Shown: positions 50,070 through 61,169 of the stretch, piece after piece
Position numbering within the stretch: the first letter of the stretch is position 1
Layout of the letters: each line of letters starts with the position of its first letter
Source: Psilocybe azurescens
Lineage: Eukaryota > Basidiomycota > Agaricomycetes > Agaricales > Agrocybaceae
Assembly: GCA_023853785.1 (NCBI GenBank)
Contig: JAJIRX010000835.1
Span: 1-64,000, forward strand
Length of the DNA stretch: 64,000 nt
Direction of reading: 5' to 3'
Translations under genes and position numbers: made by a program
Notes under the pieces: generated by a model
The model's database searches: none
Seen by the model: the letters and a program-made list of their open reading frames with translations, nothing else
What the model was told of the DNA's origin: nothing

Positions 50070-53000
50070 TTATTTCGTCGCTCCGAGGCCAAGCTTCGTT
50101 GTCTTGATGATGGCGGTCAAGGGTGCTTCTAAACCACCAGTAATACCAATACGATCACCCTCGGACCAACCCATCATGGCCAGCATACGGAACCCAATAT
50201 TACTTTCCGTAAGTTTCGGTGCAGCCTAGGATCGGGCAGAAGACAATCAACGACACGTACACAAGAAAAAGCGACTTCCATAGACGAACCTTGCCAACCT
50301 CATCACCCTCACGATGACGAGGTATCACGGCAGGAGGGCCCTTTCCTTTCTTGTCATAGATGAAGGAATCACCACGAGCACCCATGCCACCACTCCTCCT
50401 CACGATTTTCGCAACTTTGCGTTCGTCCACTGCCAGTCCGGTTCTTGACGTCTTTGACAGCGTGGTGTATCGCGAATCCCCTTTGCCTTTACTAAGACTC
50501 TTGAGGTTAAATGCTACGGCCATCTCGTGAATGTTCTTCCTGGTTTCTTTATTTGTTGGAGGAAGAGACATCGAGTTCGGGCCTCCGATTTCGGTTATGA
50601 ATCGTCTGATCTGCTGCACCAACGTCGTCATATCTACGATGCGGTTAGGAATAACGACGATTGTAGGATCCAGTTTGGCAGCAGCGATCATGGCCTTTCG
50701 GCCCTTCTTGCCTCCCTTCTTCTTCGAAAGAGGGTCAGCAGCCTGCTCGAGACGGGCAGCTTCACGAGCCTTCTTGTACTCGGCTTTCTTTTGACGGTCT
50801 TTCTCCCAGATATCTTGTAATTCGCGAGGTAGACCCTTAGCTTTGTCCTTCTGTTTTTCTGTAACGAAGAACGAAGACAGATGTAAAGCACATACGACTC
50901 CCAAATACGATAAGACTTACTAGCTGGGCTGCAGTCATCTAAATCATTGGAAGTATCATTTCGAATAGACCCGAAGAGTGCTTTTCCCAATTTCCTATTC
51001 TCTCCTGTCAAGGCATCTCCATTATCATCAAAGATATCCTAGAGCAAAATGAGGCTTGAAACTTTTCCGGCATAAAGTTGGTACGTACTTCGATTTCTTG
51101 GGTACATTCTTCTTCCCTGATCTGCCCGAGTCAAATTCCGCTTGGTCATGTCATCGTCCTCATCCTTATCGTCGTCTTCAGCCGTCTGATCAAACGATGT
51201 ATCTTGCATATTCTTTGACCTAGCCTCGTTCCTCAGCCGCTCCAGTCGTGCCTGGAAACTTGTTCTCGGTGTTTGGCCATCGTCGCCGTCGTCGTCGCTG
51301 TCATCATCGCCTGATTCATCGTCAAACTCTAGCGACTCCGAAATGAGCATCGCCTCCTCAGCAGCGAGAGCATCCTCCTCTGATTCATCCTCACTCGATT
51401 CGTCGCCGTCATCGTCGCTATTATCACTATCCTGTTCGTCCTCCATCTTGATCATGTCCTCGACGCGGAGATCATCCATCGTGGTGTGCTGACCGGCCTT
51501 ATTACCCAGCAACCCGCCCACGAAGTTCTTCATCGCAGCCATATTCGGGGCCAAATCGGAATCGACATCCATCCCGTGGTCATCGTCCCGATAGCCAACA
51601 TCTCGTGCTTTGCCTTTGTCCGGCGTGGTCTCGGTTTCTTTCCCCTTGCCCTTCCAGTCGATGAAGTCTTCCAACGTCACTTCTACATCGTCGACCTCAC
51701 CATCGTCGTCCGAGTCACCCCACTCAAGGTCAGAGTCGCCTCGTCTTCTCTCATGTCGTCTGGGATCGCTCCTGTGCAACATAGCCTCCTCGCGCATCGC
51801 ACCAAACGCCCCGAACGACGATTTCATTCGGTTCTTCACACCACCCCTCTTTCGTTTCCACGCCTTAGCTTGGCGGGGAGTCGACACAGGTGGGACGATG
51901 AGGCGAGGGTCTGCTTTACTTGGCGTCTGATTCTGCGAGAATGAGAAAGAGAACGTCGAAAGCGCATTCGCAGCAGGTTGATGTGCTGATGACGACGAAG
52001 CAACGGGAGGAGTGGCCGGCAGAGCTGCTGGCCTGACGTAGGGCATGAAACGCGATGTGTCCGGGCCATTGTTGCTGGAGAATTTCTCTGGTGGTTGAGG
52101 TGTCGTTTCTTCTGTCTCAGCGTCCGTTTTCCGAGGGTGAGGGGCGACATAGACTATAATGTCGTCATCCTCGTCTGCTCGAAGTGCAGAAGGAAGAAGG
52201 TCTGATGAAGGAGCCATTTCTACCGGTACGGACGTCGGTTGTACATCGATGCAGAATAGATCTGACTTGGGATCGGCAGTTATCACATCTGGCTGTGGCG
52301 ACACAGCAGAAACCGGTGGCGTAGTCTCCAGTGTCGCTGTTTTAGCTTGTGGAACATGTATTTCGACGGCGATTGTCTCTGGATGTTCGGTAGTTTGGAT
52401 AGAAATAGATTCTGTTTGTTCGATAGCAATTGCCTCTGGTTGTGATGATATAGCAGGAGTTGGCTGGATGGATGTTTCTAATTCCTCAATTTGTGGCACC
52501 GGAACGTCGACAATGATTATTTCTGGCTGTGATTGGTGGGGTGAGATAGAAATCGGTTCGATCGATCCTGATACAATTTCTTCAGCTCGCAGTGCAGAAA
52601 TATCGACGGTGATTGCTTCAGTTGCACTGGTAAATGTTTTTCAGATTCTTCAGCTTCTGATTGAGGTGCAGACATGTCAACGTCGTCTACATTGGGATGT
52701 TCGTCTGTCGTTGAAAGGGTTTCTTCGACCATTTTCGTAAGGCCATCGACATCGGCGTCGATCGAGATGGGCTGGTCGATCAGAATCTCCTCTGGTGGTT
52801 TGGGTGATGATGGATTCGGGTCGATGTAAAACCCGGTGAACTGTTCTTCGTGTATGATCATCGATTCCACCAGTTTGCTTTTGCGTATTGTGGTTGTTTT
52901 AATCTCCTCGGTGGGATTGAACAATTTCCCGACGTCGTTGAAATCTACTTCTTCTATTTCTTCCTGTTCTTCATTGTCTTCTTCATCATCAGATTCCATT

Positions 53001-53754
53001 CGAGGTATGTTTCTTCCGCTAAAGACGCGGAATACTTTTTTCTGCTGTAGGAATATGGCTTTGCTCCCTCTCATCTGTAGCAACGTTGTAAGATTGTTAA
53101 TTTTTGAGGAACGAAACGATATCACATACCAACTTCCTCGACTCCAGGTTTTAGTAGCTCTTCGCTTTCTTCTTCATTGAAGAGGACCTTTGTAAGAACT
53201 GAAGGAACAAATTTGATAGGACGCAGGAAAGGTCGCTCTTGATAGAGAAGACCAGACAGTGTATCTGGCCGCCGACCACCACCTCCCCGACCGCCGCCTC
53301 GAGGGGGGATCCGATACCGAATTGACCCCTTCGTCCTCCAGTAGATGAATCTGCCTGGCCGCCCCTGCCACGCCCTCGAGGTGAATCATGACCATGCCCG
53401 CGTGATAAACCATCCCCTCTTCCTCCTCGACCGCGTCCACGATTTGGGGTCGTTGTTCCCGAGTTAGGACCCGGGAATTGGCCTCCACGACCACCTCTGC
53501 CTCGGCCTCGGGGTGTCGTATTTCCGCTATTATGAGGCGCTAAAAACTGATGAAATTTCGTTCTTGAATGTATCTGCGGCCCGCGTACCATCTGCAAACA
53601 TTCTGATGTTGAGTTCCATCTCTTCTTCAAGATAGCTTGATCCTGGAATTCCTATTCCTCTTCCCTTTCCACCACGATTTCCACCACGATTTCCACCACC
53701 GCCACCTCCTCGTCCTCGTCCTCCGCGAAATCCTCGTCCTCCACCTCTTGCCAT
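50070..53754 (-). CDS. SQS1: R3H and G-patch protein, SQS1/PFA1-like
   Basis: Yeast Sqs1/Pfa1 activates the DEAH helicase Prp43 through its G-patch, in ribosome biogenesis and splicing. The start at 53754 gives MARGGGRGFRGGRGRGGGGG, followed by RG-rich repeats. KFVPSVLTKVLFNEEE comes next, then a long acidic, serine-rich middle (GDSDLEWGDSDDDGEVDD; VTLEDFIDWKGKGKE) and an R3H domain with flanks (IRRFITEIGGPNSMSLPP; KETRKNIHEMAVAFNLKS; GKGDSRYTTLSKTSRTG). It closes with a G-patch (ESNIGFRMLAMMGWSEGDRI; GITGGLEAPLTAIIKTTKLG) and a TAA at 50070-50072. Introns with GT..AG borders lie near 53086-53125, 51040-51090, 50900 and 50230-50290. One-base shifts occur near 53556, 53305 (a G run), 52632 and 51140. 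The domain order is complete. Confidence 0.88.
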
Positions 53755-54097
53755 ATTTCAGATATAATCGGGATTCGTATGATATATCGTTTCTATAGCG
53801 GCAGCTCTAGATTGTGGCCGCGATTGAAATGATTCCAGAAAGTTTTTGGAGGTTTTCTAATAGATGATAGAAATTTGGACTGGACCGCGACGCACTTTGA
53901 CAAAATGACGGTGCCGAAATTATCTAATCGGGGTGCATAATAAATTAGCTAATCCTTGACTCAAGGGGTAGCACGGCAATTGCCGTAAATTGGTCGTTGT
54001 AAGCTGGAAAGGTGCTTAGCAGTTCAGATTCAACTTGGATTGCAATTTGATGATCAGGCTGGATGTACCCTTGTGTACAGGACATTCACAGAGATCC
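53755..54097. other. promoter region of the SQS1-like gene up to the transposon
   Basis: About 340 bp upstream of the SQS1-like start codon, ending at the transposon's target duplication. No specific promoter element was recognised. The transposon island therefore begins within a few hundred bases of this gene's 5' end. Confidence 0.4.
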
Positions 54098-54100
54098 TAT

Positions 54101-55617
54101 CACTGCTGGCGCCGACTGCTGTATGTCTGACATACAGCGATTTATATACATGACTTATGTAAGAATTGATGTAAGTATGACATATACAGTCATTAACCGG
54201 TCAATGAGTCACACTAGTCAATGAGTCAAAACACTTTTCCGCAGTCAGTTCTTATGCTATCTTCTTAATTTTTGGTTCGTTGCGTGCGCATATATAGCCT
54301 TTACAACAATCTAAAGTTTCTAAGGCGTAGTATATTTCGATCTCTTGATATCTGCAAATAGGTGTTCATTCACCACAAAACAGAATATTTATCTGAGCAA
54401 TCTTGGCACTAAATCTTGGAAAGAGCTATTTTTGTTTGATAATATCTTAAAAAATTCAAAATATATTCAAATACAAGAGTTTGAGTTGAGCCGACGTTCC
54501 AGTGAACCAAAAACAATTGAAAGGACAAAATCGCACTTGAAATGGATGAGCAGATGAGGAGAGTCACATTATGTCACACTTGCTGGCAGGGAAAGTGGCC
54601 AAGCAAAATACCCATATTAGGATAACGTGACACCTGCCTCATTGACTGGTTTCACACTGATCTTCGTTTGCGGTACTGATAACATGCGATATATCATTCG
54701 ACAATTAAAATTTGAGTTTGTAACTAGATATTACATAGGATATGATGTATGCGCATACTTTTCTCAGTTCATAATGTCCATATTCCTTGTATTTAAAATT
54801 TATGAGGCTGATCTTTATTTGGGTGCCTCATTGACCGGTTAATGACTGTAGCATTTATGTTTAGAAATAATACAGATATCAGACATATATTGTATTTGGT
54901 GGCTGTATTTTGAACAAACGCAACTGCTGTTTCTAAGCTGTAAGTAAATAAAACACCTGATTAAACAGAATTTCTTTTCTTTGGCTGTTTGTCAAAGATA
55001 CAGAATAGCTGTATATAATTACTGTATGTTTTACATACAGATATGGTGTATATAATTGCTGTATGTTATACAAACATAACTTGTCTAAATAAAACTTACA
55101 GTTAAAGAACAGAACTTCTGTTAGTAAAACAAACAGAATTTGTGTATGTAATTACTGTATGTTGAACTTACACCAGAAACATACAGTATTTGACTGGCTC
55201 AGGTATGTTTCGCTGTAAGTTCAACATACAGTAATTACATACACAAATTCTGTTTGTTTTACTAACAGAAGTTCTATTCTTTAACTGTAAGTTTATTAGA
55301 CAAGTATGTTTGTATAACATACAGCAATTATATACACCATATCTGTATGTAAAACATACAGTAATTATATACAGCTATTCTGTATCTTTGACAAACAGCC
55401 AAAGAAAAGAAATTCTGTTTATTTGGTATTTGATTTACTTACAGCTTAGAAACAGAAATAGTGTTTGTTTAACATACAGCCACTGAACACAATATATGTC
55501 TGATATCTGTATTATTTCTAAACATAATTGTTGTATACCATACATACATCAATTATTACATAATTCATGTATATAAATCACTGTATGTCCAACATACAGC
55601 GATCAGCGCCAGCAGTG
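54101..55617. mobile_element. palindromic CACTG-ended DNA transposon (CACTA/EnSpm-like, non-autonomous)
   Basis: Ends CACTGCTGGCGC and GCGCCAGCAGTG are inverted repeats, flanked by TAT at 54098-54100 and 55618-55620. CACTR termini with 3-bp target duplications are the hallmark of the CACTA/EnSpm superfamily. Once the nested 662-bp element is set aside, the whole element is one inverted repeat: left arm 54101-54186 plus 54851-55184, right arm 55203-55617, around an 18-nt loop at 55185-55202. The arms match at well over 90% by eye. Many copies of CTGTATGT/ACATACAG occur along the arms, like the subterminal binding motifs of CACTA elements. It has no transposase. Confidence 0.88.
54187..54848. 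mobile_element. Tc1/mariner-type MITE nested in the palindromic element
   Basis: Perfect terminal inverted repeats begin CAGTCATTAACCGGTC and continue to 22 bp in total. They are flanked by TA at 54185-54186 and 54849-54850, the Tc1/mariner target signature. A second diverged copy of the end motif lies internally on each side (GTCAATGAGTCA near 54218-54229; CTCATTGACTGG near 54637). The 662-bp interior has no intact transposase. Removing it reconnects the left arm of the host palindrome, so it inserted later. Confidence 0.88.
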
Positions 55618-55813
55618 TATGTATCTGGTTTCTTGTTTTTGTGACGCTCAAAACGAGTCTTCTCTTATTGGGAAAGAAAGGTAAAATGGATGGGCTTTAG
55701 ATCGGCTGCTTTCTTTCTTTAACAGTGTCAAAGAGAATTAATAAGGATCGTCTGAATCAAAGAATTATGGACACACTCGCGATTTATAATCATCAAGAAT
55801 GTTCTGTTTATTC

Positions 55814-57351
55814 TTTTTTTTTTTTTTTTTTTTTTTTTTGAATCAGTTTATTAACGTGTAAGACGCGGTCAGAGCGCTAAGACACACAGGTGCAAGGAAG
55901 CACCACCCTACGCTAGAGTATCTACTAAGGCACGGTTCTCCGAGAGTGGCGGGATTTGTGTATCTAAAGGATCAGATGAAAGTAATGAGGATATGTGAGT
56001 GCTTTGCAAGAAGCAAATGGGCGGCGAGGGCACCTCAATGAAGTGCAAGAAAGAATGGAGTGTACACTACGACAAATTAATCCCTAGGCCTCGGAGCCCT
56101 GGGCCGGTAGGGAGAGGCTCGGCAGTGGGTGCTGAGGAAGAAGGCACCTTCCTGGATTAGTCTCCTGGCATGTTTGACGTCCTCAAAGGCAACACAGAGC
56201 GATATCGATTCTCTAGCTTTCAAGACCTCAATGGGTGCGGATTTTGGGACGAGTAAGCGCTCTCGGGCAAATGTTGGAACAAACTTTGCAACCGGGTTGT
56301 ACTCCGTCCATTCACGATGGATGGTTTCGAGATAGTCATCCCAGCCATTCCCGCATAGCCGCCATCCTTTCTCCCCTTGGGATTGAGCGGGATCTTGTGG
56401 ATGACGACTCGATGCCACGGGCGGTCTGGATACATGAGAATTGGGTTGTCGTCTGGAATTTCGAGTGCGTTGCGCAGGCAGGAGATAATACTACTCTGGT
56501 GTTCCCGCAGAACTGATGCAACCGCAGAGGGAGGCGTGACGGTAAGAATCAGTTTTCCATGTCGCGAGAACTCAAGCGCCACTGAATTGGAACCTAAGGG
56601 AATCAGAGTATGGAGCTTTCAGAGCATTGAGCCGATTTCTGATGGAGCTCGGAAGACGTCTCTTGACTTCACCTCGCCGAAATCTATGATCAGTCAGGAG
56701 AAGTTCCCTCTTCCATGTGGGATCTGTTTGTCGGTGTTGGTCTTTTTGTGGGGTGGGGCATTGTTGGGGTTTGGAGCCTTTCGTGGTGGGTACAGTTGCT
56801 TCAGCGTAGCTTTTAGTCGACGTGGCGGGGTTCAGCTTAGCATGTGGGACTTGGTTCCGTTCTGGTGCTACTCGAGGTTTTAGGCAGTCGTCTAGTCTGC
56901 GTAGAACCTGTCTGGTTTGACTGAGGTCGATTTGAGCAATGTCGGGTTTACTTTGAATCATAGTCTCGAGCGTCTTTAAGACGATTTCGAGTTGGGAGGT
57001 AAGGAGCTCCATGAAAGCCTGTCCCGGTGCCCCGGTATCAGGGCGGTGTCGGTGTGGGTTGGCTGAGTATTGCAGGCGTAGAGCCTTCGACATGTTGGGG
57101 TGGTTCTGTGGAGGTAATTTGGATCGAGGGTGGAGGTGAAGGGGTGTCACCTATAGTTTTGCCCTTCTTAATAACTCTTTTCGAAACCGGGGACCTTGTG
57201 ACCAGCGAGAGTGGATTTTTCTGAGAGGCCTCTGGCGATTCAGGTGTGCGTGCTCGACGAGGGAGCACGCTGGAATAATAGGTGCCCCTCTGGAGGAAGA
57301 GGCTCGATGCGACCACGTATGTGGGGATGGTGACGGTACAGGTGTGACATT
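55814..57351 (-). mobile_element. non-autonomous non-LTR retroelement with ORF1-like protein only
   Basis: A 1538-bp insert between two copies of a 15-bp target duplication, ATGTTCTGTTTATTC, at 55799-55813 and 57352-57366. On the minus strand it ends with AATAAA (complement 55847-55852), CTGATTC and about 26 A. Its coding content is an ORF1/gag-like protein broken by a few frame shifts (listed separately). No reverse transcriptase, endonuclease or zinc knuckle is present, and only ~270 bp separate the ORF1 stop from the poly(A). It is either a half-LINE-type derivative mobilised by a full-length relative or a truncated family member with an internal deletion. Confidence 0.9.
56077..57316 (-). 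pseudogene. ORF1/gag-like protein of the retroelement
   Basis: The minus strand reads a Pro/Ser-rich head (from about 57316), a helical stretch (FMELLTSQLEIVLKTLETM), and KSYAEATVPTTKGS, the KSYA.A motif common to fungal LINE ORF1 proteins. Next comes a fold with SRHGKLILTVTPPSAVASVL, RPWHRVVIHKIPL, WDDYLETIHREWTEYNPVAK and RRLIQEGAFFLSTHCRA, and a stop at 56077-56079. The frame shifts near 57090, 56585 and 56380. ORF1 proteins bind element RNA. The zinc knuckles usually following are absent. Assignment to ORF1 rests on motif order recalled from the family, not on an alignment. Confidence 0.65.
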
Positions 57352-57366
57352 ATGTTCTGTTTATTC

Positions 57367-60300
57367 CTACCTTGCGCAAGCCAACTCCATACTCAAGAGA
57401 ATCTCTCCAGCAGTTCATCTTCTGTTGCGGTTGAATCACCACCTTTTGATTCCAAAAATACTTATACAAAAATTCGTAAATACACTTTAAATGATATATC
57501 ATACAACGGGGTCGCGAATTTCTCAACTTGCAACTGGCTTCGACAGTTCGACAGACCTTGCCACTTTCTAAAACCCAGGCGGTCCAGAATGATTAGAGTG
57601 CATCATATACTTGGCTTGATGGCCGTTGCTTTGCACGGCGTAACAAGGCCTTTTTCCTTTTTTGTAGGACTGATTTGAACCATCCTTGATTATTTATTAT
57701 TTATTCTTAATATTATTACTTGTTCTTAAATAACAATTTTTCGCATCGAAAATTTATAATTACATATATTGAACAATTAACTACCACATTATCAAAAACT
57801 AGTGAAAAAGGGGCCGTTTTATTATGTCAGGGCCAGATTTTGTAGTTTTGGTACATTTTCACAAATATGTTGATTATCGCATTAAACATAAAAATATAAA
57901 AATACAGAATAACATGCATGAGTTCTGAGAATGCCAAGAATTAGATCTTAAAGGAGCAGCAGTTACGAACACCACACCTCAAGAGGGTTCATGTTCACAA
58001 GTCAATAAAATCTCGGTTAACGAAAAGACAGAAAATACAACATACCTCATCATCTTTAACAGGTTCAAACAGAAGGCTTCATATTTGTCTCGTTTCTTCA
58101 CTATTTCTTTCCGCCCTGCTCGTCGTCTTCTTGAGCAATCGTTGGTGTGTTCAGATGAGTTTTGTACATATCGGTCTTTGAACATGTTGTCGAGGTACAT
58201 ATAGTCTGTTCAGCAAGCTGGTAAGAATATTTCTATTGAGAATGGCGTGACATACCTTTCTTCCGTCGCTGGAGAGATCGCAAAATCAACGCCCGGTTAG
58301 GAACTTGGGATTCAACCTTGCTTTCCGATAATGGACAACCAGGAACACATGAAGTGCCTCGGACGCAACCAACAATCGATCTTGGGATCGCGCATTCTGT
58401 TGAAGAGCCACGTATTAGCCCATGTGGATCAGAGGTCACATTGTCTCGAGTTTTGCTGCTACTAAGATGTGAGTTAATCGTGCCATGCATAAACAAAATC
58501 ATTATATATGCACACCGTTAGTTAGGTTTAAAGCCTATTCGTGCTTTTATGAGGTGGGGCTGTTGAGTGATAGTTTGTTGCCCGTTCACGAGTGTTGTGG
58601 ATCCAGTGATGGAGGAGGAGATCAAGGCTATGTTGGTTGACGTGTAGAAGTGGGCTGGGTTTGCGAAAGTGTCAATGAGCATCGACCCGTGATCTGTGTA
58701 AGGTAAAGCGGCGAATTCTGGCATTAGCTTCGCGTATCATTTAATGAAATACTCACCTTGCTAATTTACTTGAGTGTCGAGGTCTTGTTTTCAGACGTCT
58801 ATGAAGGGCCATTCCTTTATCGACCCGGTCAACCTCCCACCAGAACGAAGTATATGAGTATATTTTCAGCCTATAGATCTACGATCAATAGACCGTCAGT
58901 ATTACTCTGTTGTGCTCGTAGTACCGAATTAATATGGTGGTCGTCATCTGAGCGAGGTAAAAGCTCTTGTTAGTGAACGCTTTGTTGTTCAAGGTCTTCG
59001 TACCTGCTGCGAGTACAACTCGTAACCTGATCCATGTAAGCTGTATTTTCAGAGGCGTATGTTGTCCCCTTCGTGGATAGTCGTTCCAGCGTCTTTTGAA
59101 GCTTTAATGGGAAGTGAGATTCATTGTCAGAACTTCAGAAAGAAACTGACCTTGACTGAATTTTACAACCCGGATTCGGCCTAAGTCGGCATGTGATCTG
59201 TTGTCCTGCTTCGACTCCCTCGAATCGAAACTCGCCCTCGCAAGAAGTCAAGAACTCCTAGATACTTATATTCAGCCTCTGTATGATTTTAATGTCGTCA
59301 GACGGACGGAACATTTGTCGTCATATCACAAATTCGTTGTTGTACAATCAGTACAGCGGCGATGGCATTCGTCTTACTAGCACCTGACTTCGCAAACTTC
59401 AACGTCTTGCGAATCTGTCCTTGCACCTGCGACCGTTAACTGGTAAGCTGTTTACATCAACAGTTATATAGAGCAAAGTTTACCGACAATCGTCAACTTC
59501 TAGTAAGGTAACTGGTCTTTGTTGTCAATAGGGTTCAACTTCCATCAGAACTCGATGCTGTTCTCCTCGATCTGTTTCGGATTCACTTTCTATCAAACAC
59601 GAGCTGTATTGCTGTTGCATGTTCAACGTGTCAACAAATAAGTCTGTATCAGCGACAGGTGAGTCTACCTTCTGTATTTGAAACGTACATAGACGACTAA
59701 CCAGAAGATATACGCGCATAGTAATGCGAACGCTTCGCAGCATCTATTTCTAAATCGACACCTTCACGAAGCATGGACTGTATGATTTGAACAATATGGT
59801 GCAAGGATGAGCGTATGATTGGTACAGATTGTGTCGTCTGTGTCAGTTTAAGATTGTTTGAGAGGAACTCGGTCGTCAGTTCAATTCAGACAAAGCGTTT
59901 GAAGGTGCATGTTCCTCTTTTTCTTCTTTTCTTTTTTTTTTCACCCGCAACATGACATCTTCACTTTCTTGAGGCAGAGTTGTGGATAGTCTATGTATAG
60001 ACTACAAGGATACTGATGTTGCAATCAATAGAGACTCTGCGTAACACGATGTGGCGCATGTCTTCAGCATAATGCTCTTATTGTTGTTGTCTGAATGACA
60101 TGCGGTGAGTGATTGTTTTATTTCATACGATATATGGCTTCACTCAACACATTTCCTCACGTTGCAGCCTTTCGAGCAACAAAGAAGAAAAACGGTCGAT
60201 GTGTATTGCACGGCGAAGTTTCAGTATTACAGGGGTGACAAGCACCTGCAAGTTACGTGTTTTCAGATATCTAAGAATGGCCTTCGATTCAAAACTCACT

Positions 60301-61169
60301 TGTAGAATGTCGCAATCTGGAGGAGGATCGTCCGTGCGGGCGAGATATCGTTTTCCAGTCCAATCAACTGTAGGGAACTGTCCAGCGCAAACGTTGAGGT
60401 CTCACCCCCACTTCATCAGATTCCTCGAGCTTTGTGTTCGTATGGACAGTTGATGCATCTGAACGATCTGAGCTTTTGTCCTATTATGAACATCGAACAG
60501 GTTTTAGATAGCAGCTCGACAGAATGGCCAAAGGTACGTCTGGCTGCATATACATTGTCAGTAATTTCTACTGTTCTGCTAACATCGATCAGCTGCGTAT
60601 GACAGAGTACGACGTAGCATACCTTGGTTGTTTGTGCCATTCACGACGTGAGCTGCGCACAGTGGAAGGCAAAGTGCCAACACCTCTCGTTGTTACGTGT
60701 GCCCCAAATTTCTCTTCTCTTTGGTCGCTTCGTGCTGCCAATCTTCTCGACGTAGTCCTGCGATGATCAAATTTAGCTAATAAGTAAGGTACATGTTCTC
60801 TTAATCTATCGCAAACGTATTGAACTCACTGCATAGACACAAGGAACAGTAGAATTGCTACCAGTATCCAGTAATGTTTGACTGAATTTACCGCTTGCAA
60901 TTTGCATTGTGTGGCATACGATATACGTGGACCGACTCTCTTTCTTTTTATTTTTGAGGTGCGTAGCCTAGAGCTGCTTTCGAGTTCGATGAAATCGATG
61001 ACCTGACATTGCGTTGTTGCTCGTGGTGTCTACGAGCAACATCAAGATATTTGCTATCACTGTACTTGGACAGCTTGTCACGATGAAAACTTTCCGAAGT
61101 GGGGCTTTCTCACCTTCTCTCATTACTATATACAACATTCACTCCTTTCTTTAGCCTAAACCGCTCATT
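57367..61169. other. 3.8-kb AT-rich gene-poor region
   Basis: Mostly AT-rich sequence with motif-free short open frames. Two possible exon-like patches stand out: minus-strand segments at 57979-58724 (listed separately), and a plus-strand stretch at 59531-59658 bounded by AG and GTGAGT. No gene could be assembled from the second, and no element ends were found. Confidence 0.35.
57979..58724 (-). CDS. possible small multi-exon gene, unrecognised
   Basis: Minus-strand open stretches begin MPEFAALPYTDHGSMLIDTF, continue as KTRDNVTSDPHGLIRG and PSLSESKVE-type sequence, then a basic segment (CSRRRRAGRKEIVKKRDKYE, then AFCLNLLKMM) with AG and GTATGT borders at the last two pieces. The intron between the first two pieces has no clear donor. 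The family is not recognised. It may be part of a larger gene, a decayed gene, or chance. Confidence 0.22.
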
